A stretch of 51,971 nucleotides of DNA from Chloroflexota bacterium (GCA_026713245.1 JAPOOU010000268.1:1-51971); one strand, 5' to 3'; positions 23,443 through 32,875 are shown, counted from the first letter of the stretch. Notes: generated from the letters alone by a model not told the origin. A program made the numbers and translations.

Positions 23443-24282
23443 ATGCTCGTACCGGTTCGCGAACGCGTCCTCGCCTACGCCATTCTGATCGCGATGGCCG
23501 TATTGGTTATGATTCCGGTGGTCGCCGGCAGCCTGACCGCCTTCAAGCCGCAGATCATCTGGATATCGAGCCCGCCTGTTTGGTTCTTCGAGCCCACCCT
23601 GGAAAACTTCGAATTCGTGCTGATCACGCGGCAGAATTGGCTGCACTTGCGCAACAGCTTGATCATCTCGATCGGCTCGGTGTTGATCGCGCTGCTATTG
23701 GGCGTGCCGGCGGCCTATGGCTTCGCGCGCTTTCGCTTCCGCGGCTCGAAGGGGCTCATGCAGTGGCTGATTTCGCTGCGCATGATCCCGCCGATCGTGG
23801 TGGGCTTGCCCTTTTACGCCATGTTCCTTTTTCTGGAGCGCGCCACCGGCCTCGGCTTGCGCGATACGCATATTGGACTCATCTTGACTTATCAGACATT
23901 TTTGCTGCCCCTGGTCATCTGGATGATGCGCGGTTACTTCGTTGAGTTGCCGGCCGCCATGGAAGAAAGCGCCATGGTGGAAGGCTATACGCGCATCGGC
24001 GCGCTCTGGCGCGTGGTCCTGCCGGTGGTTTGGCCCGGCATTGTGGCGACCGCGCTGTTGAATTTCATCTTCGCCTGGAACGAATTCTTCCTGGCGCTGA
24101 TCCTGGCGGGCAACAATACCAGCACCTTGCCGATGGCCGCCGGCACTTACGTCGTACGCGCCCGCGTGGAATGGGGCAATCTCTTCGCCGTGAACTTGAT
24201 CATCATGATGCCGGTGATCGTGCTGACGATCTTCTTGCGGCAGCAACTGGTCAAGGGGCTGACTTTCGGGATTCTGGAATAG
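23443..24282 (+). CDS. sugar ABC transporter permease, second subunit
   Basis: The 279-aa protein has six membrane segments and the EAA loop MEESAMVEGYTRIGALWRVVLP near residue 175, as in MalG/UgpE-type subunits. The ATG is six bases after the stop of the first permease, and GGAAG abuts it. It forms the heterodimeric channel with that subunit and is energised by the ATPase encoded next. The C-terminus (LRQQLVKGLTFGILE) is the usual conserved one in this subfamily (GLTxGAVKG-like). Confidence 0.94.
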   Translation: MLVPVRERVLAYAILIAMAVLVMIPVVAGSLTAFKPQIIWISSPPVWFFEPTLENFEFVLITRQNWLHLRNSLIISIGSVLIALLLGVPAAYGFARFRFRGSKGLMQWLISLRMIPPIVVGLPFYAMFLFLERATGLGLRDTHIGLILTYQTFLLPLVIWMMRGYFVELPAAMEESAMVEGYTRIGALWRVVLPVVWPGIVATALLNFIFAWNEFFLALILAGNNTSTLPMAAGTYVVRARVEWGNLFAVNLIIMMPVIVLTIFLRQQLVKGLTFGILE

Positions 24283-24291
24283 GTGCGGGCT

Positions 24292-25410
24292 ATGAAAGTT
24301 GTACTCAAAGACCTGGTGAAAGATTTCAAAGGCGCCGACACGGTCGCGGTCAACCGGATCAATCTGGAGATCGACCAGGGCGAGCTGGCGGTGCTATTGG
24401 GACCGTCGGGCTGTGGCAAGACCACGACCCTGCGCATGATCGCCGGCTTGGAACAGCCCGATAGCGGTCGCATATATATCGCCGAGCGCGACATCACCGA
24501 TCTGGCGCCCAAGGACCGGCGCGTAGCCATGGTATTCCAGAACTTCAGCATGTACCCGACTATGAACGTCTACGACAATATCGCCTTTCCACTGCAGGCC
24601 ATCAAGATGGACAAAAAGGAGATCGACCGCACCGTACGCGAGGTGGCGGGTTTGGTCAATATCGATCAACTGCTGGAGCGGGGCCTGCGCCAGGTCAGCG
24701 GAGGAGAGGCGCAGCGCGTGGCATTGGCGCGGGCGATGGTTCGGCGTCCCGAGGTCTTTCTGATGGACGAGCCGCTGAGCAACCTCGACGCCAAACTGCG
24801 CGTGCAATTGCGCACCGAGATCAAACGCCTGCACCAGGATACCGGCACGACCTTCATTTTCGTCACGCACGATCAAGAAGAAGCCATGACCCTGGGTGAC
24901 AAGATCATCGTGATGAACCGCGGCGATATTCAACAAGTCGGTACGCCGCACGAGGTCTTTTTCACGCCGCGCAATGCCTTCGTCGCCAATTTCGTCGGCA
25001 CGCCGAGCATGAATATGCTCCACGGTAGCCTGCGCATTGAAGAATCCGGCCGCATGTTCGTGGGTTTGCCCGGCTTCGAACTGGAATTGCCGCGGCGATT
25101 CGCGCCCGGGCTTCGCAGGATGACTTCTCATCACGTGATTTGGGGCATCCGCCCGGAAGCGATCCGGCTGGTAACGGATCCCGGCGGCAACCGCGCGCCC
25201 GGCGTGGTGGAATTGGTGGAAGCCTTGGGCAGCCGCGATCTGATGTTCGTGCGCGTCCACGATCAGCTCTTCGGCGTGATCGTCGACGCGCTGGATTCTG
25301 TGGCGGTTGGCGAGAAATGTCTGCTTCATTTTGACGGCGCGCACATGCACCTCTTCGACGCGGAAAGCGAGCTTTCGCTGCTCCTGGATGAAAAGGCGAA
25401 AGGCGCGTGA
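24292..25410 (+). CDS. sugar ABC transporter ATPase (MalK/UgpC type)
   Basis: The 372-aa protein has the full set of ABC motifs: Walker A GPSGCGKTT, Q-loop VFQNFSMYP, signature VSGGEAQRVALARAM, Walker B VFLMDEPLSNLDAKLR and the switch His FVTHDQEEAM. The C-terminal part (from about residue 240) is the MalK-type regulatory beta-domain (MNMLHGSLRIEE, WGIRPEAIRLV, and CLLHFDGAHMHLFD). The ATG at 24292 gives the standard family N-terminus; the GTG at 24283 would add three residues. Its stop codon shares a base with the start of the next gene, so the transporter and catabolic genes are in one transcript. Confidence 0.96.
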   Translation: MKVVLKDLVKDFKGADTVAVNRINLEIDQGELAVLLGPSGCGKTTTLRMIAGLEQPDSGRIYIAERDITDLAPKDRRVAMVFQNFSMYPTMNVYDNIAFPLQAIKMDKKEIDRTVREVAGLVNIDQLLERGLRQVSGGEAQRVALARAMVRRPEVFLMDEPLSNLDAKLRVQLRTEIKRLHQDTGTTFIFVTHDQEEAMTLGDKIIVMNRGDIQQVGTPHEVFFTPRNAFVANFVGTPSMNMLHGSLRIEESGRMFVGLPGFELELPRRFAPGLRRMTSHHVIWGIRPEAIRLVTDPGGNRAPGVVELVEALGSRDLMFVRVHDQLFGVIVDALDSVAVGEKCLLHFDGAHMHLFDAESELSLLLDEKAKGA

Positions 25411-26207
25411 TGGATCCGGCTTTGCGCGGCAAGAATGCGCTCGTCACCGGCGGCGGCACCGGCATCGGCCGCGCCATCGCATTGGCGCTGGCGGAGGCAG
25501 GCGTCAATATCGCCATCGCCAGTAACCAGCCGGCTGACGCGACCATTCGCGAGCTCACAAGTCTCGGTGTTCGGGCAACATTCATCGCGGCGGACGTCAG
25601 CATCGAAGCCGATGTCCAGCGCATGGTTGACGAGGCAGAGAGCCAACTGGGCTCGATTCACCTCTACGTCAACAACGCCGCGATCGCCGCGCACCAGCCG
25701 ATCACACGGATCAGCGCCGAGGCCTGGCACAAGACACTGAACACAAATCTTGCCGCTTGTGTCTTTGCTTGTCGCGAAATTTGCAAGCGCATGATCCCAC
25801 GAGGCGGCGGCAGTATCTTGATCATCGGCTCAACTGCGCAGTTCAACCAGGCTTACGGCGAGGCGTCGTATCACATAGCCAAAACCGGGTTGCGCGCCTA
25901 CAAGAACACGCTGGCGCTGGAGATGGCGCCGCACGGCATCCGCGTCAATATGCTGGCGCCGGGTCACTTTCTGACGCCGCTGACGGAAGGAATGAGCGAC
26001 GATAGCGCGCGTACTATGCGCGGCGAGATCCCGCTGCGGCGCTTTGGCCAGACGAAGGAAGTGGCGGCGACAGCGATATTGCTGCTCTCGGACCGGCTCA
26101 GCCCCTACACCACCGGCGCCGAATTCGTCGTCGACGGCGGGCTGCATCTGCGGCCATTGCCGCTGGTCACCGATCAGCAGATCTTATTGATGAACACAGG
26201 AGAATGA
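25410..26207 (+). CDS. short-chain dehydrogenase/reductase
   Basis: The 265-aa SDR has the cofactor loop TGGGTGIGRAIALAL, the NNAA motif, the catalytic Ser in ILIIGSTAQF, then YHIAK (Tyr-x-x-x-Lys) and a C-terminal GAEFVVDGGLH. It should oxidise a hydroxyl of a sugar acid or polyol with NAD(P). The start overlaps the stop of the ATPase (TGATG), indicating translational coupling. It is the first of the catabolic enzymes and may perform the first oxidation after import. Confidence 0.94.
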   Translation: MDPALRGKNALVTGGGTGIGRAIALALAEAGVNIAIASNQPADATIRELTSLGVRATFIAADVSIEADVQRMVDEAESQLGSIHLYVNNAAIAAHQPITRISAEAWHKTLNTNLAACVFACREICKRMIPRGGGSILIIGSTAQFNQAYGEASYHIAKTGLRAYKNTLALEMAPHGIRVNMLAPGHFLTPLTEGMSDDSARTMRGEIPLRRFGQTKEVAATAILLLSDRLSPYTTGAEFVVDGGLHLRPLPLVTDQQILLMNTGE

Positions 26208-26214
26208 ATAAGTC

Positions 26215-27006
26215 GTGAATGCAATCGAGCTAAAAGCCAAGTGGAGACGCCGGGAACCCAGCCCGGGCATGTGGATGAGCCTGACCGATATCACCGTCGC
26301 CGAGATGATCGGAGATGTCGGGCTGGACTGGGTCTTCATCGATACCGAGCACACGGCGATCGATTTGGGGCCGCTGCAGAATCTGCTCATCGCCTTGGGC
26401 GACACGCCGGTGATCGTGCGCGTACCGGGCAACGACCCGATCCATATCAAGCGCGTGCTGGATATGGGCGCCAGCGGCGTACTCGTGCCGCATATTCGCA
26501 GCGCCGAGGAAGCGCGGGCTGCGGTCGCCGCCTGCAAGTACCCGCCGCAAGGCATCCGCGGGACGGGTCCACGCCGCCCCAGCCGATACGGACTGCAGGA
26601 AAAAGAATACCTGGCCAGCGCCAACGATTCGACTATCGTCGTCATCATGATCGAAACGATTGAGGCGGTGAACGATATCGGCGCCATTCTGGAGGTCGAG
26701 GGACTGGACGCCTTCATGTTCGGCGCGGTCGACTTAAGCGCCAGCATGGGCTTGCTGCCGCATTTTGATGATCCGCGCGTGATCGGCGCAATTGACGAAG
26801 TGGTGGCAAAAGCCCGCGGCACGACCATCGGATTCGCTTCGGGCAGGTCCCCCGATGCCGATCCGCAAAGTCCCTTCGGATGGCGCAACCTGCTGGAGCA
26901 AGGCTTGCACATCATCCCGATCGCTTCCGATCAGGGCCTGATCTTGCAGGGCGCGCGCGATATGTTGAATACTTTTCGGTCCAACCTGGAGAACGGAGAC
27001 AGCTAG
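26215..27006 (+). CDS. HpcH/HpaI-family aldolase
   Basis: The 263-aa protein carries the marks of class II HpcH/HpaI aldolases: LDWVFIDTEHTAIDLG, VRVPGNDPIHIKRVLDMGASGVLVPHI, AAVAACKYPPQGIRGTGPRR, and MIETIEAV, with the metal-binding Glu (IET) and Asp (VDLSASMG). Such enzymes split 2-keto-3-deoxy acids into pyruvate and an aldehyde (as GarL and HpcH do). It starts at GTG with AGGAG thirteen bases upstream. A second member of the family lies at 50387-51154 on the other strand, about 30% similar by eye. Confidence 0.93.
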   Translation: MNAIELKAKWRRREPSPGMWMSLTDITVAEMIGDVGLDWVFIDTEHTAIDLGPLQNLLIALGDTPVIVRVPGNDPIHIKRVLDMGASGVLVPHIRSAEEARAAVAACKYPPQGIRGTGPRRPSRYGLQEKEYLASANDSTIVVIMIETIEAVNDIGAILEVEGLDAFMFGAVDLSASMGLLPHFDDPRVIGAIDEVVAKARGTTIGFASGRSPDADPQSPFGWRNLLEQGLHIIPIASDQGLILQGARDMLNTFRSNLENGDS

Positions 27007-28061
27007 TGCCTTTGATGGAAGCCGCCCGCTTGAAGAGAGTAGGGACGGCGATACTCAATTGCCTCGGTTCCCCGCCAGAGCGCTCGGATTGGGTGATCGA
27101 GACACTCGTGCGCGCCAACCTGGCCGGGCACGATTCACATGGCGTCATGCGGCTTTTGCAGTACGCCGAATGGGCGCGGGAAGGCGCGGTGAATCCGGCC
27201 GCGGATGTCAAGACTCTGCGCGAAACCTCGAGCGCCGCTGTGCTCGATGCCGGGCGATCGTGGGGGCAGGTCGCCGCCCGCGCCGCCATGACGAAGGCGC
27301 TTGATATGGCGGGGGAGCAGGGCGTCAGCCTGGTCGCGCTGCGCAATTGTCCGCATATCGGCCGGTTGGGCGAATACGTCTTGATGGCCGCCGAGCAGGA
27401 CATGATCGGAATGGCTTACGTCAATTCGCAGACCGCCAGCGACGGATCCGTGGTGCCCTGGGGCGGGATCGACGGGCGCTTCACACCGACGCCGCTGGCA
27501 TTTGCCGCGCCCAGCGGCTATGAATGGCCGGTATTGGTGGATATCACGGCGTCGGTGATGCCCGAGGGCAAAGTGCGCGATCACCTCTACCGCGGCCATC
27601 CCTTGCCGCCCGATGTCATCATCAATGCAGCCGGCATGCCGTCGACCGATGCCAGAGACTTCTACGGTCCGCCGATGGGAGGTATCTTGCCGCTGGGCGC
27701 CGCCGTCGGTCACAAGGGATACGCGCTTGGCGTTATGATCGAAATGCTGGCGGGCGGTTTGACCGGCGCCGGTTACGTCAGCGAGACACCGCCGGCAGGG
27801 GGCAATGGCGTACTCTTTCAAGTGATGAACATTGAAGCATTTGAAGATATCAACAGCTTCAAGAGTCGCACCCGAGACTTGATCGCGCACGTCAAGTCAT
27901 CGCGCCCGCGAGCCGGATGCGACGAAGTGCTGTTCCCCGGCGAACCGGAATTCCGCAGCGCGCAGCGCCGTCAGCGAGAAGGCATCAACCTGCCCCAAAG
28001 CCTTTGGACAGCGCTCAAGAATCTGGCGCGCGAGCTCAAAATCGATCTCGAGGGAGAATGA
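27006..28061 (+). CDS. Ldh2-type malate/L-lactate/ureidoglycolate dehydrogenase
   Basis: The 351-aa protein belongs to the Ldh2/MdhA-like NAD(P)-dependent oxidoreductases, unrelated to Rossmann lactate dehydrogenases. Signs are VRANLAGHDSHGVMRLLQY, GRSWGQVAARAAM, VALRNCPHIGRLGEYV, and GHKGYALGVMIEMLAGGLTG in the middle. It should oxidise a 2-hydroxy acid to a 2-keto acid. The GTG at 27006 overlaps the stop codon of the aldolase by one base (TAGTG) and has GGAG seven bases upstream; the ATG at 27015 is an alternative. Confidence 0.93.
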   Translation: MPLMEAARLKRVGTAILNCLGSPPERSDWVIETLVRANLAGHDSHGVMRLLQYAEWAREGAVNPAADVKTLRETSSAAVLDAGRSWGQVAARAAMTKALDMAGEQGVSLVALRNCPHIGRLGEYVLMAAEQDMIGMAYVNSQTASDGSVVPWGGIDGRFTPTPLAFAAPSGYEWPVLVDITASVMPEGKVRDHLYRGHPLPPDVIINAAGMPSTDARDFYGPPMGGILPLGAAVGHKGYALGVMIEMLAGGLTGAGYVSETPPAGGNGVLFQVMNIEAFEDINSFKSRTRDLIAHVKSSRPRAGCDEVLFPGEPEFRSAQRRQREGINLPQSLWTALKNLARELKIDLEGE

Positions 28062-28064
28062 ACG

Positions 28065-28892
28065 ATGCGTCTATGCGGCAACTCCATCACCTTTGAAGCC
28101 TACCCGGTGGAAGAAGCCTGTCAGCGAATGGCCGCCGCCGGCTGCAATGCGGTGGAGATGTGGAAGCCACATCTGGCCGGCTGCAAAACGCCGACACTGA
28201 TGGGACATTTCCGCGAATTCACCGCCGAGCTCGGCTTGGAATTGTGGGGTTTGAACGTGGTCGGCGCCGACTATTTCCAGCCCTTCGGATCCGGGGCAAA
28301 TTACGACCGCACGCTGGCGGGCCTGAAAGAAGATGTTGATTACGCCATTGACCTCGGCGTCGCCGATGTGATGGTCTGGGAAGGCTTGCGCCCGGCGGAC
28401 GACAGTCCCGATGAGGATCTGCTGGCGGTATTGATCAGCCTCTTCAGCGAGGCGATTGACTATGCCCGACCAAAGGGCGCGCGCTTCATCGCCGAGCCGC
28501 ACCCCTTTACGCTGGGTATGGACAACAGCTTTATGAAGCGGCTCTGCGATAGCCTCGACCGCGCATCCTTTGGCATACTCTTCGACTTCTGTCATTATGG
28601 CGTCGGGCAGCCGACAAGCTATGTTGATGCCATATACGATTTGCATTCGCGCATCGAACACCTTCATTACTCGGATAGCGACGGCGTGACCAGCGAATTG
28701 CACTTCCCGCCCGGCAAGGGACTGCTCGATCTGGCGGCGATGGATCGCGCCCTGGCGAATATCGGCTTCCGCGGCACGTCGACGCTGGACATGTACGGCT
28801 ATCCCGTACCGGAAAAATCATACGAATGGGGCTTGCCCGTTTACCGCGAAGCCCTGGTCGCCATCGGCCTTGTCCAGGGAGCGGGATCGTGA
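28065..28892 (+). CDS. sugar phosphate isomerase/epimerase (TIM barrel)
   Basis: The 275-aa protein is another xylose-isomerase-like barrel: ACQRMAAAGCNAVEMWKPH, LELWGLNVVGADYF, RFIAEPHPFTLGMD, ILFDFCHYG and IEHLHYSDSDG give the metal-binding Glu, Asp and His positions. It starts three bases after the preceding stop and ends with GTGA overlap into the next gene, so it is embedded in the operon. It likely interconverts epimers of the imported compound or an intermediate. It is only weakly like the isomerase at 2475-3260. Confidence 0.9.
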   Translation: MRLCGNSITFEAYPVEEACQRMAAAGCNAVEMWKPHLAGCKTPTLMGHFREFTAELGLELWGLNVVGADYFQPFGSGANYDRTLAGLKEDVDYAIDLGVADVMVWEGLRPADDSPDEDLLAVLISLFSEAIDYARPKGARFIAEPHPFTLGMDNSFMKRLCDSLDRASFGILFDFCHYGVGQPTSYVDAIYDLHSRIEHLHYSDSDGVTSELHFPPGKGLLDLAAMDRALANIGFRGTSTLDMYGYPVPEKSYEWGLPVYREALVAIGLVQGAGS

Positions 28893-29908
28893 AGGCCGCT
28901 GTCTTGCGAGCCTTCGGCGAGCCGCTGGCGATCGAAGAAATTGCGGCGCCGCGGCCGGGCCCGGGCGAAGCGCTGCTGCGGGTGCGCGCCTGCGGCATTG
29001 ACGGCACCGACCTGAAGCTGCTGGACGGCTTCGGTTATGTGCCGGAGTTGCCCTTCGTCATGGGTCACGAGATCGCCGGCGAAGTGGTCGAATGCGGGGC
29101 CGATGTCGCCGAATTCGCGTCGGGCGATCGCGTAGCCGTGTACAACTTCGTCACCTGCGGCGCCTGCGCCTATTGTCGGGGCTTCCGCGATCAGCTTTGT
29201 CTCGATATGGGCGGCATCGTCGGCATCCTGGATCTGCCCGGCGGATACGCGGACTACGTGTGCCTGCCCGCGCAACAGTTGATCCGCTTGCCCGATAAAG
29301 TGAGCTACGAGGATGGCGCGACCTGCTGCGACGCCGGCATGACCGCGCTGCGCGCCGTCGATCGCGCCGATGTCAATAACGGCGACCGTGTCCTGGTGAT
29401 CGGCGTGGGCGGGGTCGGCTCGGTCGTGACGCAGATTCTGGCGGCGTCGGGCGTGGAAGTGATCGCCGTCGATACCGACGTCGCCAAAGAAAGCTGGGCG
29501 CGGGCCCAAGGCGCAGCGTCGTTTTTGTCGCTGGGAGCCGACGAACTCGTCGCCGAGGTACTGCGTCGCAGCGCGGGCCTGGGCGTCGATCGCGTCATTG
29601 ATGTGGTCGGCCTGGAAGAGACTATGCGCGCCGGATTCGCCGTTCTGCGCCGCGGCGGGCGCATGGTGGTCGTGGGTTATACGCCGGAGGCCTTCCCGCT
29701 GCCCGGCAAGGAACTGGCGCAGAATGAGAAAGAAGTGCTTGGCACGCGCGCCGGCAGGCGCGACGATCTGCGGACTTGCCTGGGACTATTCGGGGCGGGC
29801 AAGCTGCGCTCAATCGTGCGCGCGAACTACCCCCTGCGGCGCGTGAACGAGGCGCTGGAAGCGCTGCGGGGCGGCGTCATCGGGCGCATCGTTTTGACAT
29901 ATGAATGA
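28889..29908 (+). CDS. zinc-type alcohol dehydrogenase (MDR superfamily)
   Basis: The 339-aa protein has RACGIDGTDLKLLDG, the GHEIAGEV zinc-site motif, a structural-zinc Cys cluster (CGACAYCRGFRDQLC, three to four Cys) and a Rossmann domain with VGVGGVGSVVTQILAAS. It should oxidise an alcohol or polyol. The GTG start overlaps the preceding stop (GTGA), and GGGAG lies seven bases before it. The catalytic zinc Cys is at the usual place (RACGID). The exact substrate is unknown. Confidence 0.93.
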   Translation: MKAAVLRAFGEPLAIEEIAAPRPGPGEALLRVRACGIDGTDLKLLDGFGYVPELPFVMGHEIAGEVVECGADVAEFASGDRVAVYNFVTCGACAYCRGFRDQLCLDMGGIVGILDLPGGYADYVCLPAQQLIRLPDKVSYEDGATCCDAGMTALRAVDRADVNNGDRVLVIGVGGVGSVVTQILAASGVEVIAVDTDVAKESWARAQGAASFLSLGADELVAEVLRRSAGLGVDRVIDVVGLEETMRAGFAVLRRGGRMVVVGYTPEAFPLPGKELAQNEKEVLGTRAGRRDDLRTCLGLFGAGKLRSIVRANYPLRRVNEALEALRGGVIGRIVLTYE

Positions 29909-29965
29909 GCGCCATAGAACGGACCATAGCGGACGACACGATGAGATACATAGGGAGACAGTCTT

Positions 29966-30889
29966 ATGGAAAAACTAGTTATTACAGTCACCTGCGATAC
30001 GACCTTGACCTATCCGCACAATCCCAACGGACCCAAACCGGACAATCCCACCGGGGTTGCCGATGAATATGTGCGCGCCATCAATGCCGGGGCGTCGATT
30101 TGCCACGTGCATGGCTCGTATATCAGCGATACGGTCATCCAGCCCGACGGCAGGCTCTTGCAGATACCGATCATGGAGGGCTGGGCGGAAATCAGCGAGC
30201 GCATCCGCGGGACCGGCAAAGCGGTCCTGCAGTTAGGCTTGGCCAGCATCCGCCTCGAGCAAAAAGTCGAATTGTGGCAGAAACTGAAGCCGGATATGAG
30301 CTCGATCAACTTCGACTCGCATGACGAGTACTTCCAGCCGGTGCCCGAGCATCCGCCCGCCGGCTATTGCTACTCGATTCATCCCATCTCCGAACTGCGC
30401 GAATATGCGCGTCTGGCGAAGGAAAATGATGTCAAGCTAGAGATCGAATGCTTCAGCACCGGCGCCTTTTGGGCCATCGAGAAGGTACGCGCCGGCGAAT
30501 TCTGGGTGGGCGATCAGCGCCAGGACGAGTTGGGGCTGCTGCCTGATCCCCTGTGGGCGACCCTCTTCTTCGGCTGGCCCGGGCAAAGCTGGACGCCGCC
30601 CTCGGCCAAGGGCATTCAGTTCATGGTCGATCACTTGCCCGCGCAGGTCAACTGGAGCATGAGCTGTATGGCGCCCGCGGTTTATTGGGCGGCGATCGCG
30701 CATGGCATCGCCATCGGCGGTCATGTGCGCGTGGGCATGGAAGACTGCCCCTATATCGAGCCGGGCGTCTACGCCAAGAGCAACGCGGAACTGGTCGAGC
30801 GCGCCGCGCGCATCGCCCGGGAAGTCGGGCGCGAAATCGCCACGCCGGAAGAAGCGCGGCGGATCACGGGCTTGTCGACCGGTAAATAA
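29966..30889 (+). CDS. BKACE (3-keto-5-aminohexanoate cleavage enzyme) family protein
   Basis: The 307-aa protein matches beta-keto acid cleavage enzymes: VTCDTTLTYPHNP, PTGVADEYVRAINAGASICHVHG (zinc-binding HxH), VLQLGLASIRLEQK, LEIECFSTGAFW (Glu), and GHVRVGMEDCPYIEPG at the end. These enzymes react a beta-keto acid with acetyl-CoA to give acetoacetate and a new CoA ester. GGGAG lies eight bases before the ATG. Because the family is highly specialised, the beta-keto acid is the key unknown of the locus. Confidence 0.93.
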   Translation: MEKLVITVTCDTTLTYPHNPNGPKPDNPTGVADEYVRAINAGASICHVHGSYISDTVIQPDGRLLQIPIMEGWAEISERIRGTGKAVLQLGLASIRLEQKVELWQKLKPDMSSINFDSHDEYFQPVPEHPPAGYCYSIHPISELREYARLAKENDVKLEIECFSTGAFWAIEKVRAGEFWVGDQRQDELGLLPDPLWATLFFGWPGQSWTPPSAKGIQFMVDHLPAQVNWSMSCMAPAVYWAAIAHGIAIGGHVRVGMEDCPYIEPGVYAKSNAELVERAARIAREVGREIATPEEARRITGLSTGK

Positions 30890-30904
30890 ACTGAATATAA
30901 CCTC

Positions 30905-31834
30905 ATGATCATTGACGCGCACGCCCATATCATGACCGCCGTGCGCGGCCAGACCGCGACCGGCGCCACGCGCTCGCTGTCTTGGGGCCGGGTGCGCTGG
31001 GGCGACGAGGCGATTCAATTGCTGCCGCCCTTTAACGAGACTACCTCGTTCAGCGCCGAGGCGCTGCTGGCGCAGATGGATTGGGCCGGCGTAGATCGCG
31101 CGGTCCTGCTGCAAGGTCCCTTCTACGGCGAGGCGAATGCCTATGTCGCCTCCGCGGTCAAACGATGGCCCGACCGTTTTCTGGGCGCATTCGCGCCCGA
31201 TCCCCGCGCCCCGGATGTCGAGCGCCAGTTCGATCAATGCGTCGATGAATACGGATTTCGCGTCGTCAAATTCGAGTTGACCGAGACGACCGGCCTGACC
31301 GGTCACTATCCGGATCTGGATATCGACTCGGCGGAATTCCACTGGATTTACGAAGAGGCGCAGCGGCGCAATCTGGTAGTCACCTTCGATCTGGGTAAGC
31401 CCGGCAGCGCATCGTACCAGACTGATAATGTCGCGGCGGTCGCCCGCCGCTATCCCGCGCTGAACATCGTTATCGCGCATCTGGCCCAGCCGCCGATCGC
31501 GCGCCCGGATAACGACGCGCTCAATGCGGACTGGGCAGGTCAGATCCTGTTGGGCCGGCTGCCGAATGTCCATTTCGATACATCGGCGCTGCCGGCCTAT
31601 GCATCCAACTACGACGAATATCCCTATGTCCTGGCGCAGGACTATATCCGCAGGGCCGTCGAGTTGATCGGCGCGGACAAGATCATGTGGGGAACGGATG
31701 TGCCCGGTTTATTGACCAGCGGCAGCTATCGGCAATTGCTGAACATGATCCGCGCCCACTGCGCCTTTCTATCCGCGGAGCAGAAGGCGCAGATCCTGGG
31801 GCGAAATGCCGCGCGAGTCTACTGGCCGGCCTGA
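30905..31834 (+). CDS. metal-dependent amidohydrolase (Amidohydro_2)
   Basis: The 309-aa protein has the family start MIIDAHAHIM (metal-site His-x-His), QMDWAGVDRAVLLQGPFYGEANAY, RFLGAFAPDP, and the late metal-site Asp in WGTDVPGLL. Members are hydrolases or decarboxylases of the ACMSD and lactonase type. Here it could open a lactone or decarboxylate an acid in the pathway. It starts 15 bases after the BKACE stop and is the last gene of the plus-strand block. Confidence 0.92.
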   Translation: MIIDAHAHIMTAVRGQTATGATRSLSWGRVRWGDEAIQLLPPFNETTSFSAEALLAQMDWAGVDRAVLLQGPFYGEANAYVASAVKRWPDRFLGAFAPDPRAPDVERQFDQCVDEYGFRVVKFELTETTGLTGHYPDLDIDSAEFHWIYEEAQRRNLVVTFDLGKPGSASYQTDNVAAVARRYPALNIVIAHLAQPPIARPDNDALNADWAGQILLGRLPNVHFDTSALPAYASNYDEYPYVLAQDYIRRAVELIGADKIMWGTDVPGLLTSGSYRQLLNMIRAHCAFLSAEQKAQILGRNAARVYWPA

Positions 31835-31842
31835 GCCGCGTA

Positions 31843-32826
31843 TCAGTTCAAACGATATCGATAGACCGCGCCCTCAAGCTGGGTAACTTGCCGGCGCTCT
31901 TGCAGGAGTTGCAGATGCGCCAGGGCCTCGGCCATGGCAAAGCGCCATTCATGCGGCGTGAAGCGCTCGAAGGGAAAGATGACCATCGCAATCTCGCGCA
32001 CCGTAGTCGCGCCTGCGCCGATGGCGTCCAGCGTGTGACCCAGGCGCTGCTCATGATGATCCAGAAGTTCTTCGATACGGCCGCGCCAATCGCTGATCAG
32101 CCACTTGTGCCCGGGCAGCGCCAGCCGCACATCAAGTTCCTTCAGCGAAGCCAGCGAATCCATGTAGCGCCGTAGGGGATTGGGCGCGCAATGTTGCCAG
32201 GCGCCGATATTGGGCGTGATCTTCATCAGCACGTGATCGCCGCACAACATGAGCCGATCATCGGCGTCATAGAAGATCAACTGGCCGTCGCTGTGCCCCG
32301 GCGCGTGAATGGCGCGGAAGTCCCGCCCCCCGATGCGGACGACGCTATCCGCCGCGAGGTAGTCCTGTTGCAGCGGATGCGGCTGAGTCGCATCGCGCGT
32401 GCTGCCCAGCGCCCCCTCGACTTCGTCGATCGTGACCTGGTCCACGCCGCAGGCGAGCAACCATTGATAATAGCGCGCGGTGTTGCGCGGGTTATAGAAG
32501 TATTGCGCTTGTGGTTTTTCCAATTCGGGGATGGTCAGCGGCATGGGCTGCTCAACGAGTCGCTGCCACCAGCCGGCCATGCCGAAGTGATCGGGGTGCA
32601 TGTGGGTCAGGATGATCTTTTCGATATCGTCCGGCGCAATGCCAAGCTGATTCAGCGCAGCACGCCACTGCGCTCGCGCCGGCCCGGTGTTCAAGCCGGT
32701 ATCGACCAGCGTCCAGCCGCTTTCGCCGCGCAGCAGGTAGCAGTTGACGATGTTGAGAGCGTAGGGCAGCGGGATCTGAATTTGTACGATGTCGTCGCTG
32801 ATCTGGGTGACGCCGTTGTCTGTCAT
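31843..32826 (-). CDS. MBL-fold metallo-hydrolase
   Basis: The 327-aa protein has the metallo-beta-lactamase motif THMHPDHFG, followed by APGHSDGQLIFYD, CGDHVL, and GHKWLI, giving the two-zinc site. The first residues (VQIQIPLPYALNIVNCYLLRG) are typical of the glyoxalase II-like group with an added C-terminal domain. The ATG at 32826 starts right before ISDDIVQIQIPL; the longer frame upstream has no motif. It ends nine bases from the amidohydrolase stop and is convergent to the catabolic operon. Confidence 0.92.
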   Translation of the reverse strand: MTDNGVTQISDDIVQIQIPLPYALNIVNCYLLRGESGWTLVDTGLNTGPARAQWRAALNQLGIAPDDIEKIILTHMHPDHFGMAGWWQRLVEQPMPLTIPELEKPQAQYFYNPRNTARYYQWLLACGVDQVTIDEVEGALGSTRDATQPHPLQQDYLAADSVVRIGGRDFRAIHAPGHSDGQLIFYDADDRLMLCGDHVLMKITPNIGAWQHCAPNPLRRYMDSLASLKELDVRLALPGHKWLISDWRGRIEELLDHHEQRLGHTLDAIGAGATTVREIAMVIFPFERFTPHEWRFAMAEALAHLQLLQERRQVTQLEGAVYRYRLN

Positions 32827-32875
32827 AGATTGCCTTGCGGGTCGATGAGCAAGGAGCAGTATATCATTGATTGAC

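Noticed and set aside
24394..25350. 318-aa minus-strand frame
   Set aside because: Antisense to the ABC ATPase with all ABC motifs on the plus strand.
30437..31573. 378-aa minus-strand frame
   Set aside because: Antisense to BKACE and amidohydrolase genes; no domain visible.
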